From NCBI RefSeq assembly GCF_014138265.1, contig NZ_JACGXL010000001.1, positions 496,001 through 560,000 on the forward strand: DNA of 64,000 bases, read 5' to 3'. This DNA comes from Dokdonella fugitiva. Its GTDB lineage: Bacteria; Pseudomonadota; Gammaproteobacteria; Xanthomonadales; Rhodanobacteraceae. A model generated the notes under the pieces. That model searched no databases. It saw only the letters and a list, made by a program, of their open reading frames with translations, and was not told where the DNA came from. Shown here piece after piece: positions 1 through 9,111 of the stretch. A program made the position numbers and the translations under genes. Numbering within the stretch: the stretch's first letter is position 1; the number at the start of each line of letters is the position of its first letter.

Positions 1-659
1 CGCGCGATCACCTGATCGATCGGAATCGCCGTGCTGTCGATGACCACTGCCCCTGCCGCCGGCTTCAGCGGCGCCACCTTGCGGGTCGCGTCGCGTTCGT
101 CGCGGGCTTCGATCTCGCGCAAAAGGGACGAGAGTGTAACAGTCAACCCCTTTTCCTTCAACTGCTTATAGCGCCTCCTTGCGCGCTCCTCCGCACTCGC
201 GGTGAGGAAGATCTTGTGCTCGGCGTCGCTGAAGACCACGGTGCCCATGTCCCGCCCGTCGGCGACCAGCCCGGGCGACCGGCGGAACGCGCGCTGCTTG
301 TCGAACAAGGCGGCCCGCACGGCGGGAATCGCGGCGATCGCCGAGGCGGCCGCCCCGCAGGTTTCCGTGCGCAGTTCGTCGGTCGCGTCGTGGCCGTTGA
401 CGACGACCCGGGTTTCGCCGCCGTCCTTCGGGTCGCGGAACACGATTTTCGTGGTTTCCGCGCAACGGGTGACCGCGGCAGCGTCGGACAGGTCGATCCC
501 GGCCATGCCCGCCGCGTAGCCGACCGCGCGGTAGATCGCGCCCGAATCGAGCAGGTGCCAGCCGAGCGCGTCGGCGACCGCGCGGCTGATCGTGCCCTTG
601 CCGGAGCCGGAAGGCCCGTCGATCGTGAGCACGGGGACGGGCTTGTCGGGCTTGGTCAT
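1..659 (-). CDS. cmk: Cytidylate kinase, 3' end cut by window edge
   Basis: Phosphorylates CMP and dCMP with ATP in the cytoplasm. The ATG is at 657-659 and the frame stays open to base 1, giving about 219 residues, so only a few C-terminal residues should be missing. The N-terminal P-loop G-P-S-G-S-G-K-G-T (about residues 15-23) is that of bacterial CMP kinases, and the D-G-R-D-M-G-T segment matches the conserved nucleotide-binding region of the family. It lies 101 bases downstream of aroA on the same strand, the arrangement usual in gammaproteobacteria, where rpsA normally follows. Very likely correct. Confidence 0.95.
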   Translation of the reverse strand, partial: MTKPDKPVPVLTIDGPSGSGKGTISRAVADALGWHLLDSGAIYRAVGYAAGMAGIDLSDAAAVTRCAETTKIVFRDPKDGGETRVVVNGHDATDELRTETCGAAASAIAAIPAVRAALFDKQRAFRRSPGLVADGRDMGTVVFSDAEHKIFLTASAEERARRRYKQLKEKGLTVTLSSLLREIEARDERDATRKVAPLKPAAGAVVIDSTAIPIDQVIA

Positions 660-760
660 GGCGGCTCGGCTAGGCGAAAGGCGGCAATTCTATGTTGAGA
701 ACCGCCCGAACCGTGATCCCCATCGCAGACCGGACGGACCGGCGCGGCGCCGCCGCGCGT

Positions 761-2068
761 TCAGGTTTCGGCGAGGGCGAGGCCGATGCCGCGGGCGAGC
801 GCCGGAAACCCGGGGAACGAGGTCGCCACGTTGGCGCAGTCGTCGATGCGCACGGGCGCCCGCGCGACCGCGCCGGCGACCGCGAAGCTCATCGCGATAC
901 GGTGGTCGCCCGCGCTGTCGACCTCGCCGCCATCGAGGCGTCCCCCGGCGATCGTGGCGCCGTCCGGCGTCTCGTCGATGGTGATGCCGAGGCGCCGCAG
1001 GCCTTCGGCCATGACCGCGATGCGATCGGACTCCTTGACCCGCAGTTCGGCCGCGCCGCGCACGCGCGTCGTGCCGTCGGCGACCGCCGCGGCGGCGAAC
1101 AGCGCGGGGAACTCGTCGATCATGTCCGGCACGAGGTCGAGCGGCACGTCGATGCCGCGCAGGCGGGCGTGGCGCACCTCGAGATCGGCGACGGTTTCGC
1201 CGCCCTGCTCGCGCGCGGCGTGCTCGCGGATGTCCGCCCCCATCAGCCGCAAGGCCTGCAGCAGGCCGGTGCGCCGCGGGTTGAGGCCGACCGCGCGCAG
1301 CAGAACGCGCGAACCCGGCACGATGCTCGCCGCGACGAGGAAGAACGCGGCAGAGGAAAAGTCCGCCGGCACGACCACGTCGGTCGCGCGCAGGCGATGC
1401 CCGCCGGCGAGGCGCGCCCTGCCCGGCTCGAACGCGATCGGCCAGCCGAACGCGGCGAGCATGCGCTCGGTGTAGTCGCGCGTCGGGTGCGCTTCGCGCA
1501 CTTCGGTTTCGCCCTCGGCATAGAGGCCGGCGAGCAGCACCGCCGATTTCACCTGCGCACTCGCGACGGGCGTCGCGTACGCGATGCCACGCAGCCGGCT
1601 GCCACCGGTGATGCGCAGCGGCGGCAGCCCGCCGTCGCGTGTGTCGATGCGCGCACCCATCGCGGCCAGCGGCTCGGTCACGCGGCCCATCGGCCGGCGC
1701 GACAGCGATTCGTCGCCGACGAGGGTCGACGCGAACGCCTGTCCGGCGAGTACGCCGCAGAGCAGGCGCATGCCAGTGCCTGAATTGCCGCAGTCGAGCG
1801 GCCGCGCTGCTTCGCGCAGGCCGTCCAGGCCGACGCCGTGCACGACGCGGCGCGACGCGTTCGGCGTCTCGATGCGCACGCCGAGGTCGGCGAAGATGCG
1901 CGCGGTCGCGCGCGTGTCCTCGCCTTCGAGGAACCCTTCCACCTGCGAAGTCCCGTCGGCGAGCGCGGCGAGCATGATCGCGCGGTGCGAGATCGACTTG
2001 TCGCCGGGGACGACGATTTCGCCGGCGAGCGCCGACGCCGGCCCGGTGGTCCAGGTGTGTCCGCTCAC
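761..2068 (-). CDS. aroA: 3-phosphoshikimate 1-carboxyvinyltransferase (EPSP synthase)
   Basis: Transfers enolpyruvyl from PEP to shikimate 3-phosphate in chorismate synthesis. 435 residues, normal for the family. The N-terminal P-G-D-K-S-I-S-H-R motif and the later G-N-S-G-T-G-M-R-L segment are the substrate-binding signatures, and the C-terminal half contains the D-E-F-P-A-L-F segment. The GTG start at 2066-2068 overlaps the TGA stop of hisC (2065-2067) in a GTGA junction, which favours this start over longer in-frame extensions that run inside hisC. It is co-transcribed with hisC and pheA, so one operon carries the common and the phenylalanine branch of aromatic synthesis. Confidence 0.95.
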   Translation of the reverse strand: MSGHTWTTGPASALAGEIVVPGDKSISHRAIMLAALADGTSQVEGFLEGEDTRATARIFADLGVRIETPNASRRVVHGVGLDGLREAARPLDCGNSGTGMRLLCGVLAGQAFASTLVGDESLSRRPMGRVTEPLAAMGARIDTRDGGLPPLRITGGSRLRGIAYATPVASAQVKSAVLLAGLYAEGETEVREAHPTRDYTERMLAAFGWPIAFEPGRARLAGGHRLRATDVVVPADFSSAAFFLVAASIVPGSRVLLRAVGLNPRRTGLLQALRLMGADIREHAAREQGGETVADLEVRHARLRGIDVPLDLVPDMIDEFPALFAAAAVADGTTRVRGAAELRVKESDRIAVMAEGLRRLGITIDETPDGATIAGGRLDGGEVDSAGDHRIAMSFAVAGAVARAPVRIDDCANVATSFPGFPALARGIGLALAET

Positions 2069-3198
2069 GGCAGCGCGTCCAGCAGGCGCTGGTTCTCCGC
2101 GCGGCTGCCGATGCTGATGCGCACGGTATGGCCGAGGCCGTAGCCGCCCATCGGACGCACGATCACGCCGCACTCGAACAGGTGGCGCTCGAACGAGGCC
2201 GCGTCGCACGCGAGATCGACGAGCAGGAAGTTCGTCTGCGACGGCAGTACCGCATAGCCGCGCGCCGCGAGGCCGTCGCGCAGCCAGGCCCGCTCGTCGC
2301 GGTTGAACGCGCGCACGGACGCGAGATGCGTGCCGTCGGCGAGCGCGGCGGCGGCGCCGGCGAGCGCGACGTGGTTGACGTTGAACGATTCGCGCAGGCG
2401 TTCGAGCACGGCGACGACGCTCGCGTGCGCGACGAGGTAGCCGACGCGCAGGCCGGCGAGCGCGTACGCCTTCGAGAACGTGCGCGTGACGACGAGGTTC
2501 GGATGGCGCTCGGCGAAGCGCAGCGCGGTGCCGAGGCCGGGTGCATCGACGTACTCATGGTAGGCCTCGTCGACGACGACGAGTACGTCGCCTGGCACGC
2601 GCGCGAGGAAGCGCGCGAGCGCATCGTCGTCGAACCACGTGCCGGTCGGATTGTTCGGATTGGCGAGATAGACGATGCGCGTGTCGCCCTGCACCGCCGC
2701 GGCGAGCGCGTCGAGATCGTGGCCGAACGGCGCCGAGGCATGGTCGCGCGGCAACGCGGGCACGCGGATCGGCTGAGCACCGGCAGCCGCGGTCGCGATC
2801 GGGAACACGGCGAAGCCGTACTGCGAGAACACGATCGAATGGGCCGGGTCGGCGAAGCATTGCGCGAGCAACATGAGCAGTTCGTGCGAGCCGTTGCCGA
2901 GCGCGATGCGGTCGGCGCCGACGCCGAGCCGCCGTGCGAGCGCGTTCTTCAGTGCCGCACCGCGCGGATCCGGATAGCGCCAGCTCTCGGCGAGCGCGGC
3001 GCGCATCGCCTCGAGTGCGAGCGGGCTCGGCCCGAGCGGATTCTCGTTCGAGCCGAGTTCGGCGATGGCCGCGCCGAAGCGCTGCCGCAGCGCCGGCAGG
3101 TCGTGACCGGGGTCGTACGCACGCAACGCCGCCGTGGCCGGATTGGCGAGCCGGCTGGCGTCGAACGACGCGCCGTCGCGCCGGGGTTCGGCGCTCAC
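2065..3198 (-). CDS. hisC: Histidinol-phosphate aminotransferase family, probable aromatic role
   Basis: PLP-dependent class I/II aminotransferase of 377 residues. The S-N-E-N-P-L-G-P-S motif near the N-terminus and T-F-S-K-A-Y-A-L-A-G-L-R, with the PLP lysine, are typical of HisC. It sits between pheA and aroA, not in a his operon, which matches the hisC2-type paralogue found in pseudomonads and xanthomonads. From this context I infer that it mainly transaminates phenylpyruvate, hydroxyphenylpyruvate or prephenate, although histidinol phosphate cannot be excluded. The GTG start (3196-3198) overlaps the pheA stop in a GTGA junction. No tyrA follows. Confidence 0.9.
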   Translation of the reverse strand: MSAEPRRDGASFDASRLANPATAALRAYDPGHDLPALRQRFGAAIAELGSNENPLGPSPLALEAMRAALAESWRYPDPRGAALKNALARRLGVGADRIALGNGSHELLMLLAQCFADPAHSIVFSQYGFAVFPIATAAAGAQPIRVPALPRDHASAPFGHDLDALAAAVQGDTRIVYLANPNNPTGTWFDDDALARFLARVPGDVLVVVDEAYHEYVDAPGLGTALRFAERHPNLVVTRTFSKAYALAGLRVGYLVAHASVVAVLERLRESFNVNHVALAGAAAALADGTHLASVRAFNRDERAWLRDGLAARGYAVLPSQTNFLLVDLACDAASFERHLFECGVIVRPMGGYGLGHTVRISIGSRAENQRLLDALP

Positions 3199-4301
3199 GG
3201 CACCGCCACCGGGTAGGATCCGAGCACCTTCACCTGCGCGGCGTGCTCTTCGAGTTCGTGCAACGCGGCCTTCATCGCATCGTCCTCGACGTGGCCGGCG
3301 AGGTCGATGAAGAAGCCGTATTCCCACTTCGCCTGGTGCGACGGCCGCGACTCGATGCGGTTCATGCTGATGCCGTGCCGCGCGAACGGACTCAGCACGT
3401 TGAACAGCGCGCCGGGCTGGTCCTTGATGAAGACGAGCACGGACGTGCGGTCGTGGCCCGAGCTCGGGAAGACCTGCCGGCCGAGCACGAGGAAGCGCGT
3501 CGTGTTGTCCGCGTGGTCCTCGATCGACTTCATGATGACCTTCTTGAGGCCGTAGACGTGGCCGGCCGATTCGCCGCCGATCGCCGCGGCGTCGTCCGCG
3601 TTGCGTGCGCGGCGCGCGCCTTCGGCATTGCTCGACACCGGGATCTTCTCGACCTTGGGCAGGTTCGAGCGCAGCCAGCCGGCCGTCTGCGCGAACGACT
3701 GCGGGTGCGCGTAGATGCGCTCGATGTCCTCGATGCGACCCGAGCGCGACAGCAGGAACTGGTGCACGCGCAGTTCCACTTCGCCGCAGATCTTGAGGTT
3801 CGAGGTGAGGAACATGTCGAGCGTGACCTGGATCGTGCCCTGCCCGGAATTCTCGACCGGAACGACGCCGAAGTCGGCGTTGCCCGCTTCGACTTCCTGG
3901 AACACCTCCTCGATGCTCGCCATCGGCAGGCCGTGCGCGGAACGGCCGAAATGCTTGTGCACCGCCTGTTGGCTGAACGTGCCCTCGGGACCGAGGTAGC
4001 CGACCTTCAGCGGCTCCTGCTGGGCGAGGCAGGCCGACATGATCTCGCGGAACAGGTGCACGAGCACTTCGTCGCTGAGCGGCCCCTCGTTGCGGTCGAC
4101 CACCATGCGCAGCACCTGCGCTTCGCGCTCCGGCCGGTAATAGTCGACCGCCGCCGCGAGCTTGCCCTTCGCCTTGCCGACCTGGTGCGCGAAATTCGCG
4201 CGCTCGGCGATCAGCGCCTGGATCTGGCGGTCGATGCCGTCGATGCGCGCGCGCACCTCGGCGAGATTGGGTGCGGGGGGCGTCGCGGCGTCGTCGCTCA
4301 T
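3195..4301 (-). CDS. pheA: Bifunctional chorismate mutase/prephenate dehydratase (P-protein)
   Basis: Converts chorismate to prephenate and then to phenylpyruvate. 368 residues in three parts: an N-terminal AroQ-type mutase helix bundle (about 10-95), prephenate dehydratase (about 100-280) beginning with V-G-Y-L-G-P-E-G-T-F-S and carrying the T-R-F catalytic motif, and a C-terminal ACT domain with the phenylalanine-binding E-S-R-P motif. Feedback inhibition by phenylalanine is therefore expected. The ATG is at 4299-4301, four bases after the serA stop, and the 3' end overlaps hisC by four bases. Confidence 0.96.
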   Translation of the reverse strand: MSDDAATPPAPNLAEVRARIDGIDRQIQALIAERANFAHQVGKAKGKLAAAVDYYRPEREAQVLRMVVDRNEGPLSDEVLVHLFREIMSACLAQQEPLKVGYLGPEGTFSQQAVHKHFGRSAHGLPMASIEEVFQEVEAGNADFGVVPVENSGQGTIQVTLDMFLTSNLKICGEVELRVHQFLLSRSGRIEDIERIYAHPQSFAQTAGWLRSNLPKVEKIPVSSNAEGARRARNADDAAAIGGESAGHVYGLKKVIMKSIEDHADNTTRFLVLGRQVFPSSGHDRTSVLVFIKDQPGALFNVLSPFARHGISMNRIESRPSHQAKWEYGFFIDLAGHVEDDAMKAALHELEEHAAQVKVLGSYPVAVP

Positions 4302-4305
4302 GGCT

Positions 4306-5472
4306 TCAGTTTCCGATCACGCGTACGGACAGGATGCCGTCGATCGAGGCGATCGCGGCGACCAGCGACTCCGGTACCGGCGAGTCGACGTCGATGAGGC
4401 TGTAGGCGAGCTCGCCGCGCGACGCGTTGTGCATCTGCGCGATGTTCACGCCGGCTTCGCCGAGCACGTGCGACAGCTGGCCGATCATGTTCGGGCGGTT
4501 GCTGTTGGCGATGCAGATGCGCGCGCTGCCCGTGCGCGCCATGCGCGTCTCCGGGAAGTTGACCGAGTTGCGCACGTTGCCGTGCTCGAGGAAGTCGCGC
4601 AGCTGGTCGACCACCATGAGCGCGCAGTTCTCCTCCGCCTCTCCGGTCGAGGCGCCGAGGTGCGGCAACGCGATCACGCGCGGATCGCCGAGCAGGTCCG
4701 CCTCGGGGAAATCCGACACATAGCGGCCGATGCGGCCGTCGGCGAGGCCCTTGCGCAACGCGGCGGCGTCGACGATGCCTTCACGCGCGAAGTTGAGCAG
4801 AACGATGCCCGGGCGCACGCTCTCGAGCGCCTGCGCGCCGAACGCACCGCGCGTCTTGTCGTTGAGCGGCACGTGGAACGTGAGGTAATCCGACGCCGCG
4901 AACAACTCGGCGAGCGAACCGGCTTTCGCGACTTCGGCCGACAGCTGCCATGCGCCGTCGACGGTCATGTGCGGATCGAAACCGATCACGCGCATGCCGA
5001 GCGCGTACGCCGCGTTGGCGACCTTCACGCCGATCGCGCCGAGGCCGACCACGCCGAGCGTCTTGCCGGCGAGCTCGGTACCGACGAAACGCTTCTTCTC
5101 CGCCTCGACCTTGTGGTGGAGGTCACCCGACGCGTCGAGGTCACGCACGAAGCCGAGCGCGTCGGCGATGTTGCGCGCCGCGAGCAGCATGCCGGCGACG
5201 ACCAGTTCCTTCACCGCATTCGCATTCGCGCCCGGCGCGTTGAACACCGGCACGCCGCGCGCGGACAGATCCGTGACCGGGATGTTGTTGGTGCCTGCAC
5301 CCGCGCGCGCGATCGCCTTCACGCTCGCCGCGATCGGCGCCTTGTGCATGTCGGCCGAGCGCACGAGCACCGCGTCGGGCGCCGCGACTTCGTTGGCGAC
5401 GCTGTAGAGGTTCGCCGGCAGACGATCGAGGCCGTTGCGCGAAATGTTGTTGAGCGTCTGGATCTTGAACAC
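4306..5472 (-). CDS. serA: D-3-phosphoglycerate dehydrogenase
   Basis: Oxidises 3-phosphoglycerate with NAD in the first step of serine synthesis. 388 residues. The Rossmann motif V-V-G-L-G-A-I-G-V is followed by the catalytic-histidine segment L-P-H-L-G-A-S-T. A C-terminal ACT domain (from about residue 315, with N-R-P-N-M-I-G-Q) probably binds serine for feedback control. The protein is the short form without the extra intervening domain of long PGDHs. The GTG start at 5470-5472 is preceded by AGAGG. The next enzyme of the pathway, serC, lies upstream across an inverted-repeat spacer, so the two may not share every transcript. Confidence 0.94.
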   Translation of the reverse strand: MFKIQTLNNISRNGLDRLPANLYSVANEVAAPDAVLVRSADMHKAPIAASVKAIARAGAGTNNIPVTDLSARGVPVFNAPGANANAVKELVVAGMLLAARNIADALGFVRDLDASGDLHHKVEAEKKRFVGTELAGKTLGVVGLGAIGVKVANAAYALGMRVIGFDPHMTVDGAWQLSAEVAKAGSLAELFAASDYLTFHVPLNDKTRGAFGAQALESVRPGIVLLNFAREGIVDAAALRKGLADGRIGRYVSDFPEADLLGDPRVIALPHLGASTGEAEENCALMVVDQLRDFLEHGNVRNSVNFPETRMARTGSARICIANSNRPNMIGQLSHVLGEAGVNIAQMHNASRGELAYSLIDVDSPVPESLVAAIASIDGILSVRVIGN

Positions 5473-5508
5473 GTTCGATCAGGCCTCTGGGCGAATGTAC
5501 GGTGAAGG

Positions 5509-5722
5509 AAAAGATTGAAACACGAAGGAAACGAAGGACACGAAGGAAGCAGGCTGGCGAACGAGAAGCGAAAGATTGAAACACGGAGCACGCGGAGCAC
5601 ACGGAGAAAGCAAGAGCATGGGCATTCACCGGGACAGCGTCCCTGCGTGGGCTCCGTGTGCTCCGTGTCTCAGGCTTTTCTGAACTCCTCTTCCTTCGTG
5701 TCCTTCGTGTTTCAGGCTTGGC
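5509..5722. repeat. Nested inverted repeat, cacgaagg/cacggag modules (copy 1)
   Basis: The spacer between serC and serA is a nested inverted repeat. The outer arms at about 5511-5548 and 5691-5719 are built on CACGAAGG/ACACGAAGG units, each preceded on its own strand by AAG(ATT/CCT)GAAACACG. The inner arms at about 5572-5606 and 5650-5676 are built on ACACGGAGCAC units with the same AAG-TGAAACACGG lead. The loop lies between 5607 and 5649. A second, partly decayed copy lies at 34800-34952. Function unknown. It could fold as long RNA stems between serC and serA or be a non-autonomous dispersed element. Confidence 0.85.
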
Positions 5723-5736
5723 TTCGTGGCGTGACG

Positions 5737-6819
5737 TCACCCGTTGCGCGCAGCGAAGTCCTTCATGAAGTCGACGAGTGCCTGCACACCTTCGAGCGGC
5801 ATCGCGTTGTAGATCGACGCGCGCATGCCACCGACCGCGCGATGGCCCTTGAGCGCGAGCAGGCCGGCCGCTTCCGACTGCTTGAGGAACGCGGCGTCGA
5901 GTTCCTCGCGCGGCAGCGTGAACGGGACGTTCATCCACGAGCGCGCCGACTTCTCGACCGGATTGCGGTAGTAACCCGAGCGGTCGATGTAGCCGTACAG
6001 GAGCTCGGCCTTGGCGCGATTGCGCGCGGCCATCGCGGCGACGCCGCCCTGCGCCTTCACCCACTTGAACACGAGGCCGGCGAGGTACCAGCCCCAGGTG
6101 TTCGGCGTGTTGAGCATCGAGCCCTGCGCGGCGTGCTCGGCGTAGTTGAAGATCTTCGGGATGTCCTTCGGGCAGCGCTCGAGCAGGTCGTCGCGCACGA
6201 CCATGACGACGAGCCCTGACGGCCCGATGTTCTTCTGCGCACCGGCATAGAGCAGCGCGTACTTGGACACGTCGAACGGCCGCGACAGGATCGTCGAGGA
6301 GACGTCGCCGATCAGCGGAGCGCCGCCGACGTCGGGGATGTCGTGGAATTCGACGCCGCGGATCGTCTCGTTGGGCGTCACGTGCACGTACGCAGCCGAG
6401 GCGTCGAGGTTCCATTCCGCGCGCGCGGGGATGCGGTCGTAGTTGCTGTCGGCGGAACTCGCGGCGATGCGCACCTGCGCGAGCGGCTTGGCTTCCTTCG
6501 CCGCCTTCTCGCTCCAGTCGCCAGTGAGCACGTAATCGACCGCCTGATCGCGGCGCGCGAAGTTGAGCGGGATCTGCGCGAAATGCTGCGTCGCACCGCC
6601 CTGCAGGAACAGGACCTTGTAGTTCGACGGCACCGCGAGCAGGTCGCGCAGGTCCTGTTCGGCCTGCTCGGCGAGCGCGATGAAGTCCTTGCCGCGGTGG
6701 CTGATCTCCATGACCGACGCGCGCGCACCGCTCCACTCGAGCAGTTCCGCCTGAGCTTGGCGCAACACGTCTTCGGGCAGCACGGCGGGGCCCGCGCTGA
6801 AGTTGTATCCGCGACTCAC
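5737..6819 (-). CDS. serC: Phosphoserine aminotransferase
   Basis: PLP enzyme of 360 residues converting 3-phosphohydroxypyruvate to phosphoserine (also used in pyridoxine synthesis). The N-terminal N-F-S-A-G-P-A-V-L-P, the F-L-Q-G-G-A-T segment and A-G-A-Q-K-N-I-G-P-S-G with the PLP lysine are diagnostic. The GTG start at 6817-6819 has a strong AGGAGAG ribosome site six bases upstream. It is the first gene of the serC-serA-pheA-hisC-aroA-cmk run. In many relatives gyrA precedes it, but here an FHA-domain gene does. Confidence 0.96.
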   Translation of the reverse strand: MSRGYNFSAGPAVLPEDVLRQAQAELLEWSGARASVMEISHRGKDFIALAEQAEQDLRDLLAVPSNYKVLFLQGGATQHFAQIPLNFARRDQAVDYVLTGDWSEKAAKEAKPLAQVRIAASSADSNYDRIPARAEWNLDASAAYVHVTPNETIRGVEFHDIPDVGGAPLIGDVSSTILSRPFDVSKYALLYAGAQKNIGPSGLVVMVVRDDLLERCPKDIPKIFNYAEHAAQGSMLNTPNTWGWYLAGLVFKWVKAQGGVAAMAARNRAKAELLYGYIDRSGYYRNPVEKSARSWMNVPFTLPREELDAAFLKQSEAAGLLALKGHRAVGGMRASIYNAMPLEGVQALVDFMKDFAARNG

Positions 6820-6907
6820 GTAACTCTCCTGACGCCGAACCGGGAGAGCATTCCTACCGCATTATGCGGCGCCGCAGCAAGCCCCTCGCAGGCCTTATGC
6901 GAATTGA

Positions 6908-7720
6908 TCAGATGCCGCGGTGGATGAGCAGCACGAGCAGGACGGCAATCAGCGCGGCGGCACCGATCAACCACCAGATGCCGCCGTGGGCGGAAACCAC
7001 CTCGCCGTCGGCCGCGGGCGTCCCGGCGTCGCCGGCCGCGGCGTCGACGTCGCCGAACGGATCGGTCGCGCCGCCGCGTGCCGGCAGGCCCGGCGCCTCG
7101 ACGACGAAATGGCTGTGCTCGAACGCGAGCTGGTCGCCGGCGTGGATCGCGGCGTTGTGCACGCGGATGCCGTTGACGAGCGTTCCGTCGCCGGAATCGA
7201 GATTGCGCAGCCAGAGGCGATCGCCCTCGAGTTCGACCACCGCATGGCGCGACGCGACGCGCGACTCGTCGAGGACGAGGTCGCAACCCGCACCCGTGCC
7301 GACGACGAGACGCTGGTTGACCGCGATCGCCTTGCCGAAATGGCGCCCGGAAACACCGCGCAGGACGACCCGCGCGGGTTGCGTCGGTGCCGCGGCCGCG
7401 GCGCGCACGGGCGGCAGCGTCGCGGCGCCGATCGCATCGGGCTCGGCGCGCAGCACGATCACGGTGCTGCCGAGGCAGACCGTGTCGCCGCAGCGGAGCA
7501 GCGCCTTCTCACGCACGGGCCGACCGTTGACGTGCGTGCGTGCGGTCGGGTCCATCACCTCGAGCACGATGCCGCGCGCGTCGAGGGCGAGCCGCGCATG
7601 CCAGGGCGCGACGTCCTTGCCCGCGAGCACGACCCCGTTGCCTCCCGCGCTGCCGAGGTTGACGACACCGCCATCCATGCTGAAGTCGGCGCGCTCGCCG
7701 CTCGCAAAACTGAGTCGCAT
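6908..7720 (-). CDS. Membrane-anchored protein with two FHA domains
   Basis: 270 residues. A first FHA-like domain (about 20-90, with P-W-H-A-R and H-V-N-G) and a clearer second one (about 138-208, with S-R-H-A-V and D-G-T-L-V-N-G) are followed by a Gly/Ala/Asp-rich linker and a single C-terminal membrane helix (about 249-266) ending in H-R-G-I, i.e. a tail-anchored arrangement with the FHA domains in the cytoplasm. FHA domains bind phosphothreonine peptides, so it may read the output of a Ser/Thr kinase such as the one at 30306-33077. That link is inference only. It is divergent from the PHA-granule gene at 7851. Confidence 0.85.
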   Translation of the reverse strand: MRLSFASGERADFSMDGGVVNLGSAGGNGVVLAGKDVAPWHARLALDARGIVLEVMDPTARTHVNGRPVREKALLRCGDTVCLGSTVIVLRAEPDAIGAATLPPVRAAAAAPTQPARVVLRGVSGRHFGKAIAVNQRLVVGTGAGCDLVLDESRVASRHAVVELEGDRLWLRNLDSGDGTLVNGIRVHNAAIHAGDQLAFEHSHFVVEAPGLPARGGATDPFGDVDAAAGDAGTPAADGEVVSAHGGIWWLIGAAALIAVLLVLLIHRGI

Positions 7721-7850
7721 CGCATTGATTCACTGGCCTATTCGGAACTCTAGCACAAGGCCCGCTGGACCTCGTCCACGGCGGCCGTCCCCATCCGCGC
7801 AGCGCATCGGGCATCATGTGCGCCCCGCCCCACCGGAGCACGAGGCACGC

Positions 7851-8126
7851 ATGGCCGTCATCGACATCAGGCGCTCGCACACGAAGCCGCTCAAGACCGC
7901 GAAGGCCGCCGTCGAACGCGTCGCCAAGTCGATCGCGAAGGAATACGGCATCGAGCATCACTGGGACGGCGACAAGCTGCTGTTCGATCGCAGCGGCGTG
8001 AAGGGACACATCGCGGTCGGCAAGGCCGACCTGCACGTGCGCGTCGAACTCGGTTTCCTCATGAGCGCGATGAAGCCGATGATCGAGCGCGAGATCGAAC
8101 GCAAGCTCGACGAGCAACTCGCTTGA
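7851..8126 (+). CDS. PHA-granule-associated small protein
   Basis: 91 residues. It begins with D-I-R-R-S-H and continues through K-A-A-V-E-R-V-A and G-V-K-G-H-I-A-V, resembling the polyhydroxyalkanoic-acid system family of small proteins encoded beside phasins. It is expected to act at polyester granules in the cytoplasm, though its biochemical role is not established. The ATG at 7851 has a weak GAGG upstream. The next gene encodes a phasin-like protein, which supports the assignment. Confidence 0.75.
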   Translation: MAVIDIRRSHTKPLKTAKAAVERVAKSIAKEYGIEHHWDGDKLLFDRSGVKGHIAVGKADLHVRVELGFLMSAMKPMIEREIERKLDEQLA

Positions 8127-8262
8127 GGCCGCCGTTCGTGCCGCAAGGCGCGAGTCATTCGACGACACTCGGCGGACGGGCACGCCTAGTGTGTCTGCTC
8201 TAGGCGAAGCCGAAAAGATCGCGCCACTCGCGGCGGACGCCGCATCCAGTGGAGACGCGACG

Positions 8263-8736
8263 ATGGCCAAGCCCAAACTGAAAGCCCGCAGCAAGTCAGC
8301 TCCAGAAGCCGTGAAGGACGCGCGCGGCATCAGCAAGACCGTGATGGATTCGGCCCAGCAGATCTGGCTCGCCGGCCTCGGCGCATTCGCCAAGGCGCAG
8401 GAGGAAGGCAGCAAGCTGTTCGAGGCGCTGGTCAAGGAAGGCACCGCGCTCGACGCGAAGACGCGCAAGTTCACCGAAGCCAGGATGAACGAGGCGCGCG
8501 GCAACGTCGAGACGACGCTCGGCCAGGTGCGCGAGCGCAGCCAGGAAACCTGGGACAAGCTCGAGAAGGTGTTCGAGGACCGCGTCTCGAAGGCGCTCGG
8601 CCGCCTCGGCATTCCGGGCCAGACCGAACTCAAGGCGCTCAACGCGCGCGTCGACGACCTCTCGCGCGAGGTGAAGAAGCTCGGCGGCAAGCCGGCGGCG
8701 ACGAAGCGTCCGGCGGCGAAACGCGCGGCGAAGTGA
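8263..8736 (+). CDS. Phasin family protein
   Basis: 157 residues. The central amphipathic helical region (I-W-L-A-G-L-G-A-F-A-K-A-Q-E-E-G) is the classic phasin signature, and the C-terminus is an Ala/Lys/Pro-rich tail of the kind that contacts DNA or granules (P-A-A-T-K-R-P-A-A-K-R). The ATG at 8263 follows GGAG at 8251-8254. Longer in-frame starts from 8191 have no good ribosome site. The product probably coats polyhydroxyalkanoate granules and pairs with the gene at 7851. A strong hairpin follows the stop. Confidence 0.88.
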   Translation: MAKPKLKARSKSAPEAVKDARGISKTVMDSAQQIWLAGLGAFAKAQEEGSKLFEALVKEGTALDAKTRKFTEARMNEARGNVETTLGQVRERSQETWDKLEKVFEDRVSKALGRLGIPGQTELKALNARVDDLSREVKKLGGKPAATKRPAAKRAAK

Positions 8737-8765
8737 CGCCACGCGGATTCCAGCGGTGATTCACG

Positions 8766-8787
8766 GGAGCGGGCTTCGGCCCGCTCC
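8766..8787 (+). terminator. Hairpin after phasin gene
   Basis: Perfect nine-base stem GGAGCGGGC/GCCCGCTCC with a TTCG tetraloop, 29 bases after the phasin stop. Only a weak T-rich stretch follows (TTCGTTG), so it is a probable but not canonical intrinsic terminator. Confidence 0.7.
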
Positions 8788-9111
8788 TTCGTTGAGGGCC
8801 GGCGAATACGACACCGCGCGCGGAGGATCGGCCGTCGTCATTCCGCCCAAGCGGGAATCGATGTCCACCGGCACGTCGAAACGTCACGAATGCCTGCTTC
8901 GCGGGCATGACGATGCGGCAGCAGTGAATCCGGGCGCAGTCGTTGCGACGCTTGCCGCTCACGTCGCTGGCTCGCCGGAACGGTGCAAGCGATGCCGGGG
9001 TTACGCGAGCCTTCGCCAGCAGCCGTGCATGGCCCACTGCCGCTCGCCATCCATGGCTCGCCGGAAACTCCTGCGCACGTTGCCTCAGAGCCGCGTGCAA
9101 GCGCATGAATT
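8788..9111. other. Gene-free spacer with degenerate GTCATTC repeat
   Basis: Between the convergent phasin and acyl-CoA reductase genes I find no credible gene. Bases 8837-8860 (CGTCATTCCGCCCAAGCGGG followed by AATC) and 8888-8915 (ending GCGGGCATGACGAT) look like the two halves of the GTCATTCC...GCGGGAAT palindromic repeat that is dispersed in many proteobacterial genomes, here decayed. The rest is featureless GC-rich DNA. Confidence 0.5.

Noticed and set aside
2128-3216. Long plus-strand open frame opposite hisC, and many similar frames opposite aroA, smc, scpA and others
   Set aside because: Arg/Ala/Gly-rich shadow translations caused by high third-position GC. The opposite strand holds a clearly conserved gene in each case.
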